A DNA stretch of 42,317 bases from JBAXGW01 sp037139195 (lineage in GTDB: Bacteria; Bacteroidota; Bacteroidia; Bacteroidales; JAHJDW01), in contig JBAXGW010000036.1 in the NCBI GenBank assembly GCA_037139195.1, positions 1 to 42,317 on the forward strand, read 5' to 3'. Made by a program: the position numbers and the translations under genes. Numbering within the stretch: position 1 is the first letter of the stretch; the number at the start of each line of letters is the position of its first letter. Under the pieces are notes generated by a model. It ran no database searches. It saw only the letters and a list, made by a program, of their open reading frames with translations, and was not told where the DNA came from. Of this stretch, positions 1 through 7,995 are shown piece after piece.

Positions 1-8
1 TACTCCAT

Positions 9-55
9 CCCCTAAAGATAGGCATTTTTTAAGATGAGCTAAGGGGATACCCAGT
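9..55. repeat. Left copy of 47-bp terminal inverted repeat
   Basis: These 47 bases are the exact reverse complement of the last 47 bases of the window (42271-42317). The match stops at base 56, where the inner flanks differ. The copy covers the last codons and the TAG stop of the minus-strand gene ending at 39, plus about 30 bases downstream. Eight more bases lie outside it at the left edge; the right copy runs to the very last base, so the true repeat may extend outward on both sides. A contig ending in inverted copies of one repeat usually marks a multicopy element at which assembly stopped. Confidence 0.95.
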
Positions 56-1532
56 CTATTTTATTGTTGGCTATATTCCAATTTGCAAAATCTATTGAAA
101 TAAAGTGCTTGAATTTGCCATTAACTATTTTATTAATTTCCAAAAAGCAGGTTCCAACTCCGTCTGTATAAGGAGTTTTAACACTGATTACCATTTTATT
201 ATTTGGCGAAATAAATGGATAATCGCTGAAGCTAGCAATGGTATCTCCGTTATTATTGTCTAATAAGTCAAACCAGCTATCTTCAAAGGAGGAATGATAG
301 ATTAAATATTGTTTATTAAGGTTTGTATTATTAAATAATTCAAAATGACTAGATGGTTGCATTTCACTTTCAAGATATGTTGTATCTTTAATTGTTCGAG
401 AAGTTCCATTTAAAAAATTCAAATTTATTACATTTTTTTCATTTCTAAAATATTGCTTATCTGAAACTGTTTCAGAAATAATAATTTTTTTCAAATAAGC
501 ATTCAAACTAACATTTTCAATTTCTAAAAATTCTTTTATATCAACTTCCTGACGACTTATATCTACATCTTTTTTTTCGCCTATAACAGCACCATTTACC
601 ATGTAATAATAATACTCATCCTCTTCAGACTGCTCGCCATAATCAAACCTTTGATACATATTATAATTAATTGCAAACAAATCACATTCATAAATATAAC
701 CTTTATTATTGACCTCAGAAGGAATTAAAAAGCTATTTAAATACTTTTGATAATCCAATATCACTCTAACTTTTCGCGTCCTGATAGTCTTTCCATTTTC
801 AGAAAATACAGAAGTTGAATCATCAAAATATTTATCAATAATAGCTAAATCCCCATAATTATATCTTCCTATATTATTATTTAGCGAATCTTTAATTAAT
901 ATTCCATTTTCAGCTTTAACCAATTGTCCATGCTTTTCTTCATATATTCTAATTGACTTTTGTTCATCTATTAACCCAGATTCATTAATCAACAAATTCT
1001 TAAAAGTCAAAACTCGCTCCCAGCCATCAGCTACCTTTTCTCTGGTACGAATAACTTTATCTTCAGTATAAAAAAGAAATTCAAAATGTTCAGTAAACAT
1101 CCCTAAGCATTTAGAGTCAATCGCATTAAAATCAGAATCATACGTTATTAATGAATAAAACTCATACATTTTGCCATACCGATTATATATAAGAAGCGTT
1201 GTGAATTTGCTAGATAATTCTAATTTATAAACAATTTTTGATGACAAATAACCTAAATCAATTTCACTTCGTCCATAATCGAACCATTTACCAGCAATTT
1301 CAGGAAATCTATTTAATTTTAGTAATTTCATTTCATCCATTGAAAGGGCATTAAATAATGGAGGATAACCAAAATTTTCTTCAAATTTATGAATAGTATC
1401 AATAATTGAAGTAGGTGCACTTGGATATTTGCAGATAAAAACAAAGTTCGACTGTTTACTTTGCCCTGAAATCAGTCCAGAAAATAATAATAAGAGCAAG
1501 AATACTATTATTCTAGTATTTTTCATTTGCAA
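39..1532 (-). CDS. Secreted protein of unknown function, possibly truncated at its C-terminus
   Basis: I do not recognise the 497-residue product. It begins with a hydrophobic signal peptide (about residues 3-23, ending near GLISGQ), so it is probably exported. A second Met two codons in is an equally good start. The rest is acidic and rich in aromatic and beta-forming residues, with short tyrosine runs, no cysteine motif and no visible catalytic signature. The final codons (DWVSP then TAG) lie inside the 47-bp repeat at the contig edge, so the natural C-terminus may have been longer. It is followed upstream on the same strand by a lipoprotein gene, 51 bases away, and could share its transcript. 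Function unknown. Confidence 0.6.
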   Translation of the reverse strand: MQMKNTRIIVFLLLLLFSGLISGQSKQSNFVFICKYPSAPTSIIDTIHKFEENFGYPPLFNALSMDEMKLLKLNRFPEIAGKWFDYGRSEIDLGYLSSKIVYKLELSSKFTTLLIYNRYGKMYEFYSLITYDSDFNAIDSKCLGMFTEHFEFLFYTEDKVIRTREKVADGWERVLTFKNLLINESGLIDEQKSIRIYEEKHGQLVKAENGILIKDSLNNNIGRYNYGDLAIIDKYFDDSTSVFSENGKTIRTRKVRVILDYQKYLNSFLIPSEVNNKGYIYECDLFAINYNMYQRFDYGEQSEEDEYYYYMVNGAVIGEKKDVDISRQEVDIKEFLEIENVSLNAYLKKIIISETVSDKQYFRNEKNVINLNFLNGTSRTIKDTTYLESEMQPSSHFELFNNTNLNKQYLIYHSSFEDSWFDLLDNNNGDTIASFSDYPFISPNNKMVISVKTPYTDGVGTCFLEINKIVNGKFKHFISIDFANWNIANNKIDWVSP

Positions 1533-1583
1533 AAGAATAAATATGAATAAAAACCAAAAATATATTTTCTGGAAATAACGAAC

Positions 1584-2396
1584 TTATTTAATCACAAAAC
1601 CATAAGTATTGCCATTATATGTTGCAGAAGCACTATCGTCGCATGTACCAGAACCAAAATCAAGTGATATTATTTCGCCTTTTTCGGGTTTGATTTCTAT
1701 TGTGCCTTTTTTAATCCAATGGCAACCAACTTGTGAAATCAGAGGGTAGATTATTTCATCAAAATATTCTTTGCCATTAATATCATATCCTTTTGCAGTA
1801 CCAGTAATTCGCCATACATCATCGTTCATTTTAGGCCACGCAGTGCTTTCGCCCAAATACAATTCAAAAATTCTAGAGCTATAACAATAAAATACGCCTT
1901 CTGAACTAGTTATTTCTCCATCACTAACTTCTACAGCAAAATTCAACAAATTATTTGCTCTTCCTTTAAATGTAATTGTTTGCTTCACAAAATACGATAT
2001 AGTGTAGCTATCTACTATATAGTTCTCAAAACTACAAACTGCGACAGCACCAACTTCTAGCCAAGGCTTGCTAAGCGAAATAATTATTTTTCCGCTTCTC
2101 ACAATTCCAGTAAGTGAATCGGCACATCCAGCGCCATAGTCAATGGTTATTACTTTTGGGAAGGTAGCTGTATCTTGAGTTATAGTAGGGCAACCATTAC
2201 TTAAACCATAAAACACATTCGTATCTCTAATAGCATTGTCTACTTGCTTAAATGCATCTGCAAAAATACTTTCCGAAACAGCATCGTCTTTAGCTGCCTG
2301 ATAACCAAAATCTTGCAAACTCTCCTTTTTACAAGAAAAAAACAATGTTAAAAACACGCTTCCTAAAACAAGAAAAATAGCTCCAATTTTTTTCAT
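1584..2396 (-). CDS. Lipoprotein with duplicated GxGC-type motif
   Basis: A 270-residue lipoprotein: a lipidation signal ends at Cys22 (LFFSC followed by KK), which predicts an outer- or periplasmic-membrane anchor. Two segments resemble each other: around residues 82-92 (TIDYGAGC) and 244-252 (LDFGSGTC), each in a beta-strand context with an SGKI- or KGTI-type strand nearby. Similar IDFGxGC strands occur in many uncharacterised Bacteroidota surface lipoproteins, so this is likely a beta-rich envelope protein with two related halves. Only 8 bases separate it from the upstream folA gene on the same strand, so the two are probably co-transcribed, without any obvious functional link. No enzyme motif is visible. 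Confidence 0.65.
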   Translation of the reverse strand: MKKIGAIFLVLGSVFLTLFFSCKKESLQDFGYQAAKDDAVSESIFADAFKQVDNAIRDTNVFYGLSNGCPTITQDTATFPKVITIDYGAGCADSLTGIVRSGKIIISLSKPWLEVGAVAVCSFENYIVDSYTISYFVKQTITFKGRANNLLNFAVEVSDGEITSSEGVFYCYSSRIFELYLGESTAWPKMNDDVWRITGTAKGYDINGKEYFDEIIYPLISQVGCHWIKKGTIEIKPEKGEIISLDFGSGTCDDSASATYNGNTYGFVIK

Positions 2397-2404
2397 AATA
2401 TTTT

Positions 2405-2890
2405 TTATTTTCTTTTATATTCTAAAAAAGTATAATTGAATTTATTTTTTTCGTCAGCAGCAAAATGCTCATTTGATAATTCTGACCATTCTTTTAAGCT
2501 TATTTCTGGGAAAAAAGTATCAGCATCAAATTCAGCATCTACTTTTGTTAAAAATATTTTTTTGGCTTTATTAAAAGTTTGATTATAAATTTCACCACCA
2601 CCAATAATAAAGGCTTTTTCAAATTGATTCGCTGCTGTAATAGCATCGCTAATAGTATTTACAACTAAACACCCTTCAAATTTAAAGTCTTTATCTCTTG
2701 TAATAATAATTGAAGTTCTTCCTGGCAAAGCTTTTCCAATTGATTCGAAGGTTTTACGACCCATAATTATGGCACAGCCCATCGTCAACTCTTTAAAATG
2801 CTTTAAATCCGAAGGCAAATGCCATAGTAACTGATTGTTTTTGCCAATAGCCCAGTTTTTATCTACTGCAACAATTATTGATAATTCCAT
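2405..2890 (-). CDS. folA: Dihydrofolate reductase
   Basis: NADPH-dependent reduction of dihydrofolate to tetrahydrofolate, supplying one-carbon carriers for thymidylate, purine and methionine synthesis. The 161-residue length is typical of chromosomal bacterial DHFR. Visible marks are the N-terminal strand and Met20-type loop (AVDKNWAIGKNNQLLW), the substrate-binding acidic residue Asp28 in LPSDLKHFK, the cofactor loop MGRKTFESIG, and the IIGGGEIY glycine pair. The gene is transcribed divergently from the ABC ATPase at 2994 and is followed 8 bases later by a lipoprotein gene. Nothing suggests a mobile, trimethoprim-resistant dfr type. Confidence 0.95.
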   Translation of the reverse strand: MELSIIVAVDKNWAIGKNNQLLWHLPSDLKHFKELTMGCAIIMGRKTFESIGKALPGRTSIIITRDKDFKFEGCLVVNTISDAITAANQFEKAFIIGGGEIYNQTFNKAKKIFLTKVDAEFDADTFFPEISLKEWSELSNEHFAADEKNKFNYTFLEYKRK

Positions 2891-2971
2891 TCCATGTTAT
2901 TCTAAAGTTTAAAATTACAAAAAAACATGCGAATTGCAATTAATATTATTATTCATTAGAATATAAATTTA

Positions 2972-2979
2972 TACATTTG
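2972..2979 (+). promoter_or_regulatory. Putative -7 promoter box (TACATTTG)
   Basis: The site matches the Bacteroidota -7 consensus TAnnTTTG and lies 14 bases before the ATG of the ABC ATPase gene. No clear TTTG -33 box is seen at the expected spacing, so this is a half-supported promoter giving a very short leader. Confidence 0.4.
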
Positions 2980-2993
2980 TAAAAACATTTTTA

Positions 2994-3644
2994 ATGATTA
3001 TTGCAAAAGACATTTACAAATCCTACGGTAATCTTGGCGTTTTGAAAGGTATTAACCTTGAAATAAAAGATGGTGAAATAATTTCTATAGTTGGTTCTTC
3101 GGGTGCAGGAAAATCAACTCTACTTCATATCTTAGGAACACTAGACAAACAAGACAAAGGTGATGTTATATTTGACAATATAAATATAACCAATATGAAC
3201 GAGAAACAACTATCATTATTTCGGAATAAAAATATTGGATTTATTTATCAGTTTCATCAGTTATTGCCCGAATTTACTGCTCTAGAAAACATTTGTATCC
3301 CAGCATTTATAGCAGGAATAAAGAAAAAAGAAGCTGAAAATAAAGCTTTTGAATTATTGGATTTTTTAAATTTAAAAGACCGAGCATCGCATAAACCAAA
3401 CGAACTTTCTGGTGGCGAACAACAAAGAATTGCAGTAGCACGAGCATTGATAAATCAACCCAAAGTGATTTTGGCAGATGAGCCATCGGGAAATTTAGAT
3501 TCGGCAACAGCAAAAGAGCTACATTCTTTATTTTTCGAGCTACGCAAAACAATGAATCAAACATTTATAATCGTTACTCACAATAACGAATTAGCCGACA
3601 TGGCAGACAGAAAATTACAAATGAAAGACGGGAAAATAATATGA
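2994..3644 (+). CDS. ABC transporter ATP-binding protein, LolD/MacB type
   Basis: ATPase subunit of a LolCDE- or MacB-like exporter, a family that extracts lipoproteins or moves substrates across the envelope. All nucleotide-binding motifs are intact in 216 residues: Walker A GSSGAGKS (34-41), Q-loop near Gln86, signature LSGGEQQR (138-145), Walker B VILADEP with Glu163, and switch His196. The length and the LHILGTLDK context are typical of LolD. No permease is encoded next to it, so its membrane partner must lie elsewhere. Its stop overlaps the start of the next gene in an ATGA junction, implying translational coupling to a GIN-domain lipoprotein. Confidence 0.85.
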   Translation: MIIAKDIYKSYGNLGVLKGINLEIKDGEIISIVGSSGAGKSTLLHILGTLDKQDKGDVIFDNINITNMNEKQLSLFRNKNIGFIYQFHQLLPEFTALENICIPAFIAGIKKKEAENKAFELLDFLNLKDRASHKPNELSGGEQQRIAVARALINQPKVILADEPSGNLDSATAKELHSLFFELRKTMNQTFIIVTHNNELADMADRKLQMKDGKII

Positions 3645-4318
3645 AAACTACAACAAAAAACCACATCCTAAGTTTATTAATACTTTTAGCTTTATGTGTT
3701 TCAATTTCAAGTTGCATAGATTTGAATTCAATTTCAGGGAAAGGACCTGTAACCAAAGAAAACAAAAACTTAGACCAATTTTCAAAAATTGATATTTCAG
3801 GAGCCTTTGAAGTAACGTACGTCAAATCCGACAGTTTCAAAATTTGCATTGAGACCAATGAAAACCTTCAAAAAATCATATCAGTTAAACTTGAAAACGA
3901 ACTATTAAAAATTGGGACCACCAAATCGATAAGAAATTTTGATAAGCTAGCACTAACAATTTGCTGCCCTACGCTTAAAAGCATCAATTTAAGCGGAGCA
4001 AATGACTTAAAATGCACCGATAGTTTAATCTGCGAGAAACTCATCATTGATATGTCAGGTGCTTCAGATATTAATTTGCTAGGAAAATCTATGGTACTAG
4101 AAATTGAGCTGAGTGGAACAGGAACTGTTAATGCAAAACATTTTCCTTCAAACGATATTAAAGTAGACTTATCTGGAGCTGCCAATGCAATAGTTTTTCC
4201 TGTTAACAGTTTAAACGCTGAAATATCAGGAGCAGGCTCAATAAAATATTTAGGAAATCCAAAATCTATAAAACAAGATGTAAGCGGAACTGGAAGTATT
4301 GAGAAGATTGGAGAGTAA
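3641..4318 (+). CDS. GIN-domain (DUF2807) lipoprotein
   Basis: A 225-residue lipoprotein with lipidation Cys25 (ISSC). The mature part opens with the family's characteristic GKGPVTKENKNLDQFSKIDISGAFEV stretch in outline (a GxG-V, then F-x-x-I-x-x-SGAF-x-V), and then repeats SGA/SGT turns (about residues 115-215: LSGAND, MSGASD, LSGTGT, LSGAAN, ISGAGS, VSGTGS). These mark the right-handed beta-helix of the head GIN / DUF2807 family, widespread and poorly characterised in Bacteroidota; adhesin annotations are tentative. It overlaps the ABC ATPase gene by 4 bases and is followed 6 bases later by another lipoprotein gene, so the three form one operon. Confidence 0.85.
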   Translation: MKTTTKNHILSLLILLALCVSISSCIDLNSISGKGPVTKENKNLDQFSKIDISGAFEVTYVKSDSFKICIETNENLQKIISVKLENELLKIGTTKSIRNFDKLALTICCPTLKSINLSGANDLKCTDSLICEKLIIDMSGASDINLLGKSMVLEIELSGTGTVNAKHFPSNDIKVDLSGAANAIVFPVNSLNAEISGAGSIKYLGNPKSIKQDVSGTGSIEKIGE

Positions 4319-4324
4319 ATCAAA

Positions 4325-4804
4325 ATGAAAAGTCTTATATTTCTCTTGGTAATAGCATTTTTATATTCGTGTCAGAATACTTTAAAGAAAGAAAGCAAAG
4401 AAGTATTGCTATTGAAAGAGTTTATTGATAAAAATAAACTCAATTACTCATTAGTTAGTTGCGACACTTTACGTCCATTCTTTATACTAACTTTACAAGC
4501 TAGAAAGACTGATAGTATAATCAGAATGTATAATGAAGAATCTAATTATATTGACAGTAGTAGTTTCGAAGGAAAAGAAAGAATTATATGCATAAAAAAT
4601 CAAATTGACTCTTTGAAACCTTTGATAACAAAAGCTGATAGCATTCTACTATATTATTCTTTTTCAGCTAAAGTAAATAATAACTCTAATAACCTGCAAC
4701 AGGATTGGCATGTAATGCTAAACAAGAAAACCAAAACTATTGATACAATTCTCTTCCAAGTAAACATGGAATACAAATTGTTTTACCCATTTATTAAAAA
4801 ATGA
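4325..4804 (+). CDS. Small lipoprotein of unknown function
   Basis: A 159-residue protein with a short lipidation signal ending at Cys16 (LYSC followed by QN). The mature chain is lysine- and serine-rich with no motif I recognise. It starts 6 bases after the GIN-domain lipoprotein and is the last gene of that operon; it converges on ligA, with only 36 bases between them. Envelope location is supported by the lipobox; function is unknown. Confidence 0.6.
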   Translation: MKSLIFLLVIAFLYSCQNTLKKESKEVLLLKEFIDKNKLNYSLVSCDTLRPFFILTLQARKTDSIIRMYNEESNYIDSSSFEGKERIICIKNQIDSLKPLITKADSILLYYSFSAKVNNNSNNLQQDWHVMLNKKTKTIDTILFQVNMEYKLFYPFIKK

Positions 4805-4860
4805 CTAATTAGCTAATTACTAAATCAGCACATTATCAAATTAACCAATCATCAAATTAA
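4805..4860. repeat. Degenerate ~8-bp tandem repeat at convergent gene ends
   Basis: The sequence reads as successive units of about 8 bases with the pattern C-(T/A)-AATTA-(G/C): CTAATTAG, CTAATTAC, TAAATCAG, CACATTAT, CAAATTAAC, CAATCAT, CAAATTAA. The first two units make a perfect 14-base palindrome at 4806-4819. The array runs from the stop codon of the small lipoprotein into the last six codons of ligA. It is short and AT-rich, so chance cannot be excluded. Confidence 0.5.
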
Positions 4861-6895
4861 ATTCATCCTCTGAAATTATCTTTACACCTAGCGAAGTAGC
4901 TTTTTCTAATTTAGCTGGACCCATATTATCGCCTGCAATTACATAATTTGTTTTGGCAGAAATTGAGCCAACCACTTTCCCAGAATGCGACTCAATAGTT
5001 TCTTTAATGCTATCGCGAGAAAAATTTGCAAAAACACCACTAACAACGAAGCTCAAACCCTCAAGTTTGCTTGATAAAAAAGCGTTTTCCTTTTCTGCCA
5101 TCTCAAACTGCAACCCGGCTTCATTAAGTTTTGAAATAATAAGCTGATTTTTTGGTTCAGAAAAATAGAAAATGATACTTTCAGCTATTTTATCGCCAAT
5201 TTCCTCAACTAAAAGCAATTCATCATAAGTAGCATTCATCAATTTTTCTATCGATTTGAAATAAAAAGCAAGTTTTTTTGCCACAGTTTCGCCTACATAT
5301 CTAATTCCTAAAGAATATAATACCCTTTCAAATGGAACTGACTTTGACTTTTCCAGAGCATCTAGAATATTAGCAACCGTTTTTTCTCTAAAACTTACTA
5401 TTTTCGTCTTGCCTGTGTTTTCATCAAAAATCGTTTTTTCAATTCCTATTAAATTTTCATACTTCAACGAATATAAATCCGAAAGCGAGTTTACTAATTT
5501 ATTGTCAAAAAGCATCTCAATTTTACCTTCCCCCAAACTATCAATATTCATCGCTTTTCTACTAATAAAATGCTCTAACTTGCCTTTTATTTGTGGAGGG
5601 CAACTTATTTCGTTTGGGCAATAATGATTTGCTTCGCCTTCTTTTCTAACCAGTTCCGTTCCACACTCAGGGCATGAAGTAATATAAATAGTTCTTTCCG
5701 ATGTCTCATGACGCAATGATTCATCAACACCTACTATTTTTGGAATAATCTCTCCACCTTTTTCGACAAAAACAATATCACCTACTCTAATATCCATTTT
5801 TTCAATAACATCCGCATTATGCAAAGTTGCTCGTTTAACAACTGTTCCAGCTAATGCCACAGGCTCAAGGTTTGCCACTGGTGTAATTGCGCCGGTTCTT
5901 CCTACTTGATAGCTAATAGAAATTAATTTGGTAGCTACTTGTTCGGCTTTAAACTTATACGAAATTGCCCAACGTGGAGTTTTAGCAGTAAATCCAAGTA
6001 TCTGCTGTTGATCAAAAGAATTTACTTTTAATACTATGCCATCTATATCAAATGGCAACTCTTTTCTATTTATATCCCAATAATTGATAAACTCCGAAAT
6101 TTCTTCTAAGTTTGAGCATTTAACAATATAGTTAGGAATTTTAAAGCCCCAACTTTTTGCTTTTTGAATATTGTCGTAGTGATTATTAAAAGGCAATTCA
6201 TTACTAATAATATAATATAAATAACAATCTAAATTTCGCTTAGCTACTTCTTTAGAATCTTGTAACTTGATACTACCAGAAGCAGCATTACGAGGATTAG
6301 CAAATGCCTGTTCGTTATTAGCCTGACGTAATTCGTTTAAGTTATTAAAACTTTCGTGAGGCAAAACGATTTCTCCTCTAATTTCAAAGTAATTAGGGTA
6401 ATCATTTCCATGCAATGTAAGTGGTATTGTTTTAATAGTTCTTACGTTAGCAGTAACGTCATCACCTTTTGTTCCATCGCCACGGGTAACAGCATGTTTA
6501 AGTTTGCCATTTTCATACGTCAAGCTAATTGCAACGCCATCGTATTTTAATTCGCAAACAAACTCCATTTCTTGTTCAATAATTTTCTTAGCCCGAGTTT
6601 CAAAATCAGCAATTTCCTCCATAGAATAAGTATTGCCAAGAGAAAGCATAGGAAAAGCGTGAGTTATTTGCTGAAATTCTTTAGTAATATCGCCACCTAC
6701 TCGCTGTGTAGGCGATTCTTTAGTAATTAAATCAGGAAATATAAGTTCAATATTTTGAAGTCTTTTTAATAAACAATCAAAATCATAATCAGAAATTGTA
6801 GGATTCGACAATACATAATAATTATAGTTATGTTGATTTAATTCTTTGGATAATTGTTCAATAAGAACTTTGGCTTCTTCCCTTGAAATTTGCAT
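4841..6895 (-). CDS. ligA: NAD-dependent DNA ligase
   Basis: Seals nicks in duplex DNA during replication and repair, using NAD+ as adenylate donor. The 684-residue product has the full LigA layout: N-terminal Ia domain (Tyr residues in HNYNYYVLSNP), adenylation domain with catalytic Lys117 in CELKYDG, OB fold (about 320-400), four-cysteine zinc finger (CPECG...CPNEISC, about 410-435), helix-hairpin-helix repeats, and a C-terminal BRCT domain with LSFVVSGVF and the expected closing KxxKA pattern. Its last codons overlap a degenerate repeat array. It stands alone on its strand, with a terminator for the upstream universal stress gene just before its start. Confidence 0.97.
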   Translation of the reverse strand: MQISREEAKVLIEQLSKELNQHNYNYYVLSNPTISDYDFDCLLKRLQNIELIFPDLITKESPTQRVGGDITKEFQQITHAFPMLSLGNTYSMEEIADFETRAKKIIEQEMEFVCELKYDGVAISLTYENGKLKHAVTRGDGTKGDDVTANVRTIKTIPLTLHGNDYPNYFEIRGEIVLPHESFNNLNELRQANNEQAFANPRNAASGSIKLQDSKEVAKRNLDCYLYYIISNELPFNNHYDNIQKAKSWGFKIPNYIVKCSNLEEISEFINYWDINRKELPFDIDGIVLKVNSFDQQQILGFTAKTPRWAISYKFKAEQVATKLISISYQVGRTGAITPVANLEPVALAGTVVKRATLHNADVIEKMDIRVGDIVFVEKGGEIIPKIVGVDESLRHETSERTIYITSCPECGTELVRKEGEANHYCPNEISCPPQIKGKLEHFISRKAMNIDSLGEGKIEMLFDNKLVNSLSDLYSLKYENLIGIEKTIFDENTGKTKIVSFREKTVANILDALEKSKSVPFERVLYSLGIRYVGETVAKKLAFYFKSIEKLMNATYDELLLVEEIGDKIAESIIFYFSEPKNQLIISKLNEAGLQFEMAEKENAFLSSKLEGLSFVVSGVFANFSRDSIKETIESHSGKVVGSISAKTNYVIAGDNMGPAKLEKATSLGVKIISEDEFNLMIG

Positions 6896-6938
6896 ATTTT
6901 TTAAGATAATAAAATACGAATATAATAAAATAGAACAT

Positions 6939-6965
6939 AAAAAAACCCCTTTCGGGGGATTTTTA
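6939..6965 (-). terminator. Rho-independent terminator after universal stress gene
   Basis: On the minus strand the site reads a C-rich arm, a GAAA-type loop, a G-rich arm and then seven T residues. It lies 24 bases after the stop of the universal stress gene ending at 6989 and 44 bases before the ligA start, so it separates the two units. The A-run on the other side gives it partial bidirectional form. Confidence 0.8.
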
Positions 6966-6988
6966 CAATAAGAAATATTTTTTATTTA

Positions 6989-7861
6989 TCACATTCCAAC
7001 TATTTGAATGTTAGTGTCTTTTGGGTTTACGCATAGAACAGGAATCATTTGTTTATTATAGATTATTTGATCATCCAGTGGTCCAAAAATAAAATTTGGA
7101 ATTAATTGATCAGGTGAAGTCATAATCATCATTAAATCAGCTTCAACTGTAGCAGCATAATTTAAGAGTTGTTTCCCAAAACTACCTGATTTTTCGCAAA
7201 GTTTTGTTGAAAATTTCAATTTATTTTCTTCCAACAATTTCTCTACCTGACCTAAATTATTTGCAAGTCTTCTTTTTGCAAAAGGATCGCTTTCTTGAGA
7301 AGCAATAATAAATATTTCAGAATTTAATTTTTTAGCCATAAAAATAGCCCATTTGAACTTTTGGCGAGTATGAACTGAGTTATCAATTGGCAGAACTATT
7401 CTTTTATAAGAACCAGCATATTCAGCTTCTTTTTGAATAACAAGAGTTGGAATTTTAACACTTGTAATAACTTTAAGAGCATAACTGCCTATAAGATGTT
7501 GAATTCCTTTCTTTCCATGTGTACCCATCATAATCATGCTAGCACTTACTTCCTCTGCTACTTCAGATATTGCAGAAAAAATACTGCCTTTTTTAGAAAT
7601 AAAATCAGTATCAACATTGTGCTCTTTTTTAATTTGTTGAGCGGTTGTTGCTAATTTTTCATTGATATTGGCAACTGTTAGGTTGTTTTTTCTCAATGCA
7701 GCTTTGGTTTCACTATTGATGATATGTAACAATGTAATGGCAAAACCTAATTGTTTAGCCGTGCCAATTGCATGTTTTAAAGCCATATCACCAACTTCAG
7801 TAAAATCGGTTGGCACAAGTATTACACTCTGATTATTTTCCATATTAAGATTAATATACAT
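6989..7861 (-). CDS. Tandem universal stress protein (UspA family)
   Basis: Two UspA domains in 290 residues, cytosolic, with an assumed role in stress survival. Domain 1 (about 10-148) starts VILVPTDFTE and carries an intact nucleotide-binding loop MGTHGKKG followed by GSYALKV, the G-2x-G-9x-GS pattern of ATP-binding members. Domain 2 (about 155-285) has lost those glycines (MTSPDQLIPNF then GPLDDQ), so it probably does not bind ATP in the usual way. The next gene on the same strand is a close paralogue with the same arrangement and the same VLCVNP ending. Met7 (7843) aligns better with the paralogue and may be the true start. Terminators on both sides make it a single-gene unit. Confidence 0.9.
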   Translation of the reverse strand: MYINLNMENNQSVILVPTDFTEVGDMALKHAIGTAKQLGFAITLLHIINSETKAALRKNNLTVANINEKLATTAQQIKKEHNVDTDFISKKGSIFSAISEVAEEVSASMIMMGTHGKKGIQHLIGSYALKVITSVKIPTLVIQKEAEYAGSYKRIVLPIDNSVHTRQKFKWAIFMAKKLNSEIFIIASQESDPFAKRRLANNLGQVEKLLEENKLKFSTKLCEKSGSFGKQLLNYAATVEADLMMIMTSPDQLIPNFIFGPLDDQIIYNKQMIPVLCVNPKDTNIQIVGM

Positions 7862-7871
7862 TGATAAACTA

Positions 7872-7879
7872 CAAATTTA
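7872..7879 (-). promoter_or_regulatory. Putative -7 promoter box (TAAATTTG)
   Basis: On the minus strand this matches TAnnTTTG. It sits 10 bases before the annotated start of the universal stress gene and 28 bases before its second Met at 7843, and so favours the later start. No TTTG box is seen 19 bases upstream, so support is partial. Confidence 0.35.
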
Positions 7880-7961
7880 ACAAAATATTGTTTTAAAACT
7901 ACATTTTAACATTTATTATCAACAATTTTTTCGATAAATAAATAACAAACATTTGTTCATA

Positions 7962-7990
7962 AAAAAAGCTCAATAAATTGAGCTTTTTAA
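7962..7990 (-). terminator. Rho-independent terminator after second universal stress gene
   Basis: A stem of GCTCAAT with ATTGAGC around a short AT loop, flanked by A and T runs, lies just beyond the stop codon of the gene ending at 7996. On the minus strand it is followed by a T run. The A/T flanks make it usable in both directions, but only the minus-strand gene needs it. Confidence 0.85.
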
Positions 7991-7995
7991 TTTTT

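Noticed and set aside
3868..4323. 151-residue open frame on the minus strand
   Set aside because: It is entirely antisense to the GIN-domain lipoprotein, whose repetitive SGA turns create the long opposite frame. No start context or motif.
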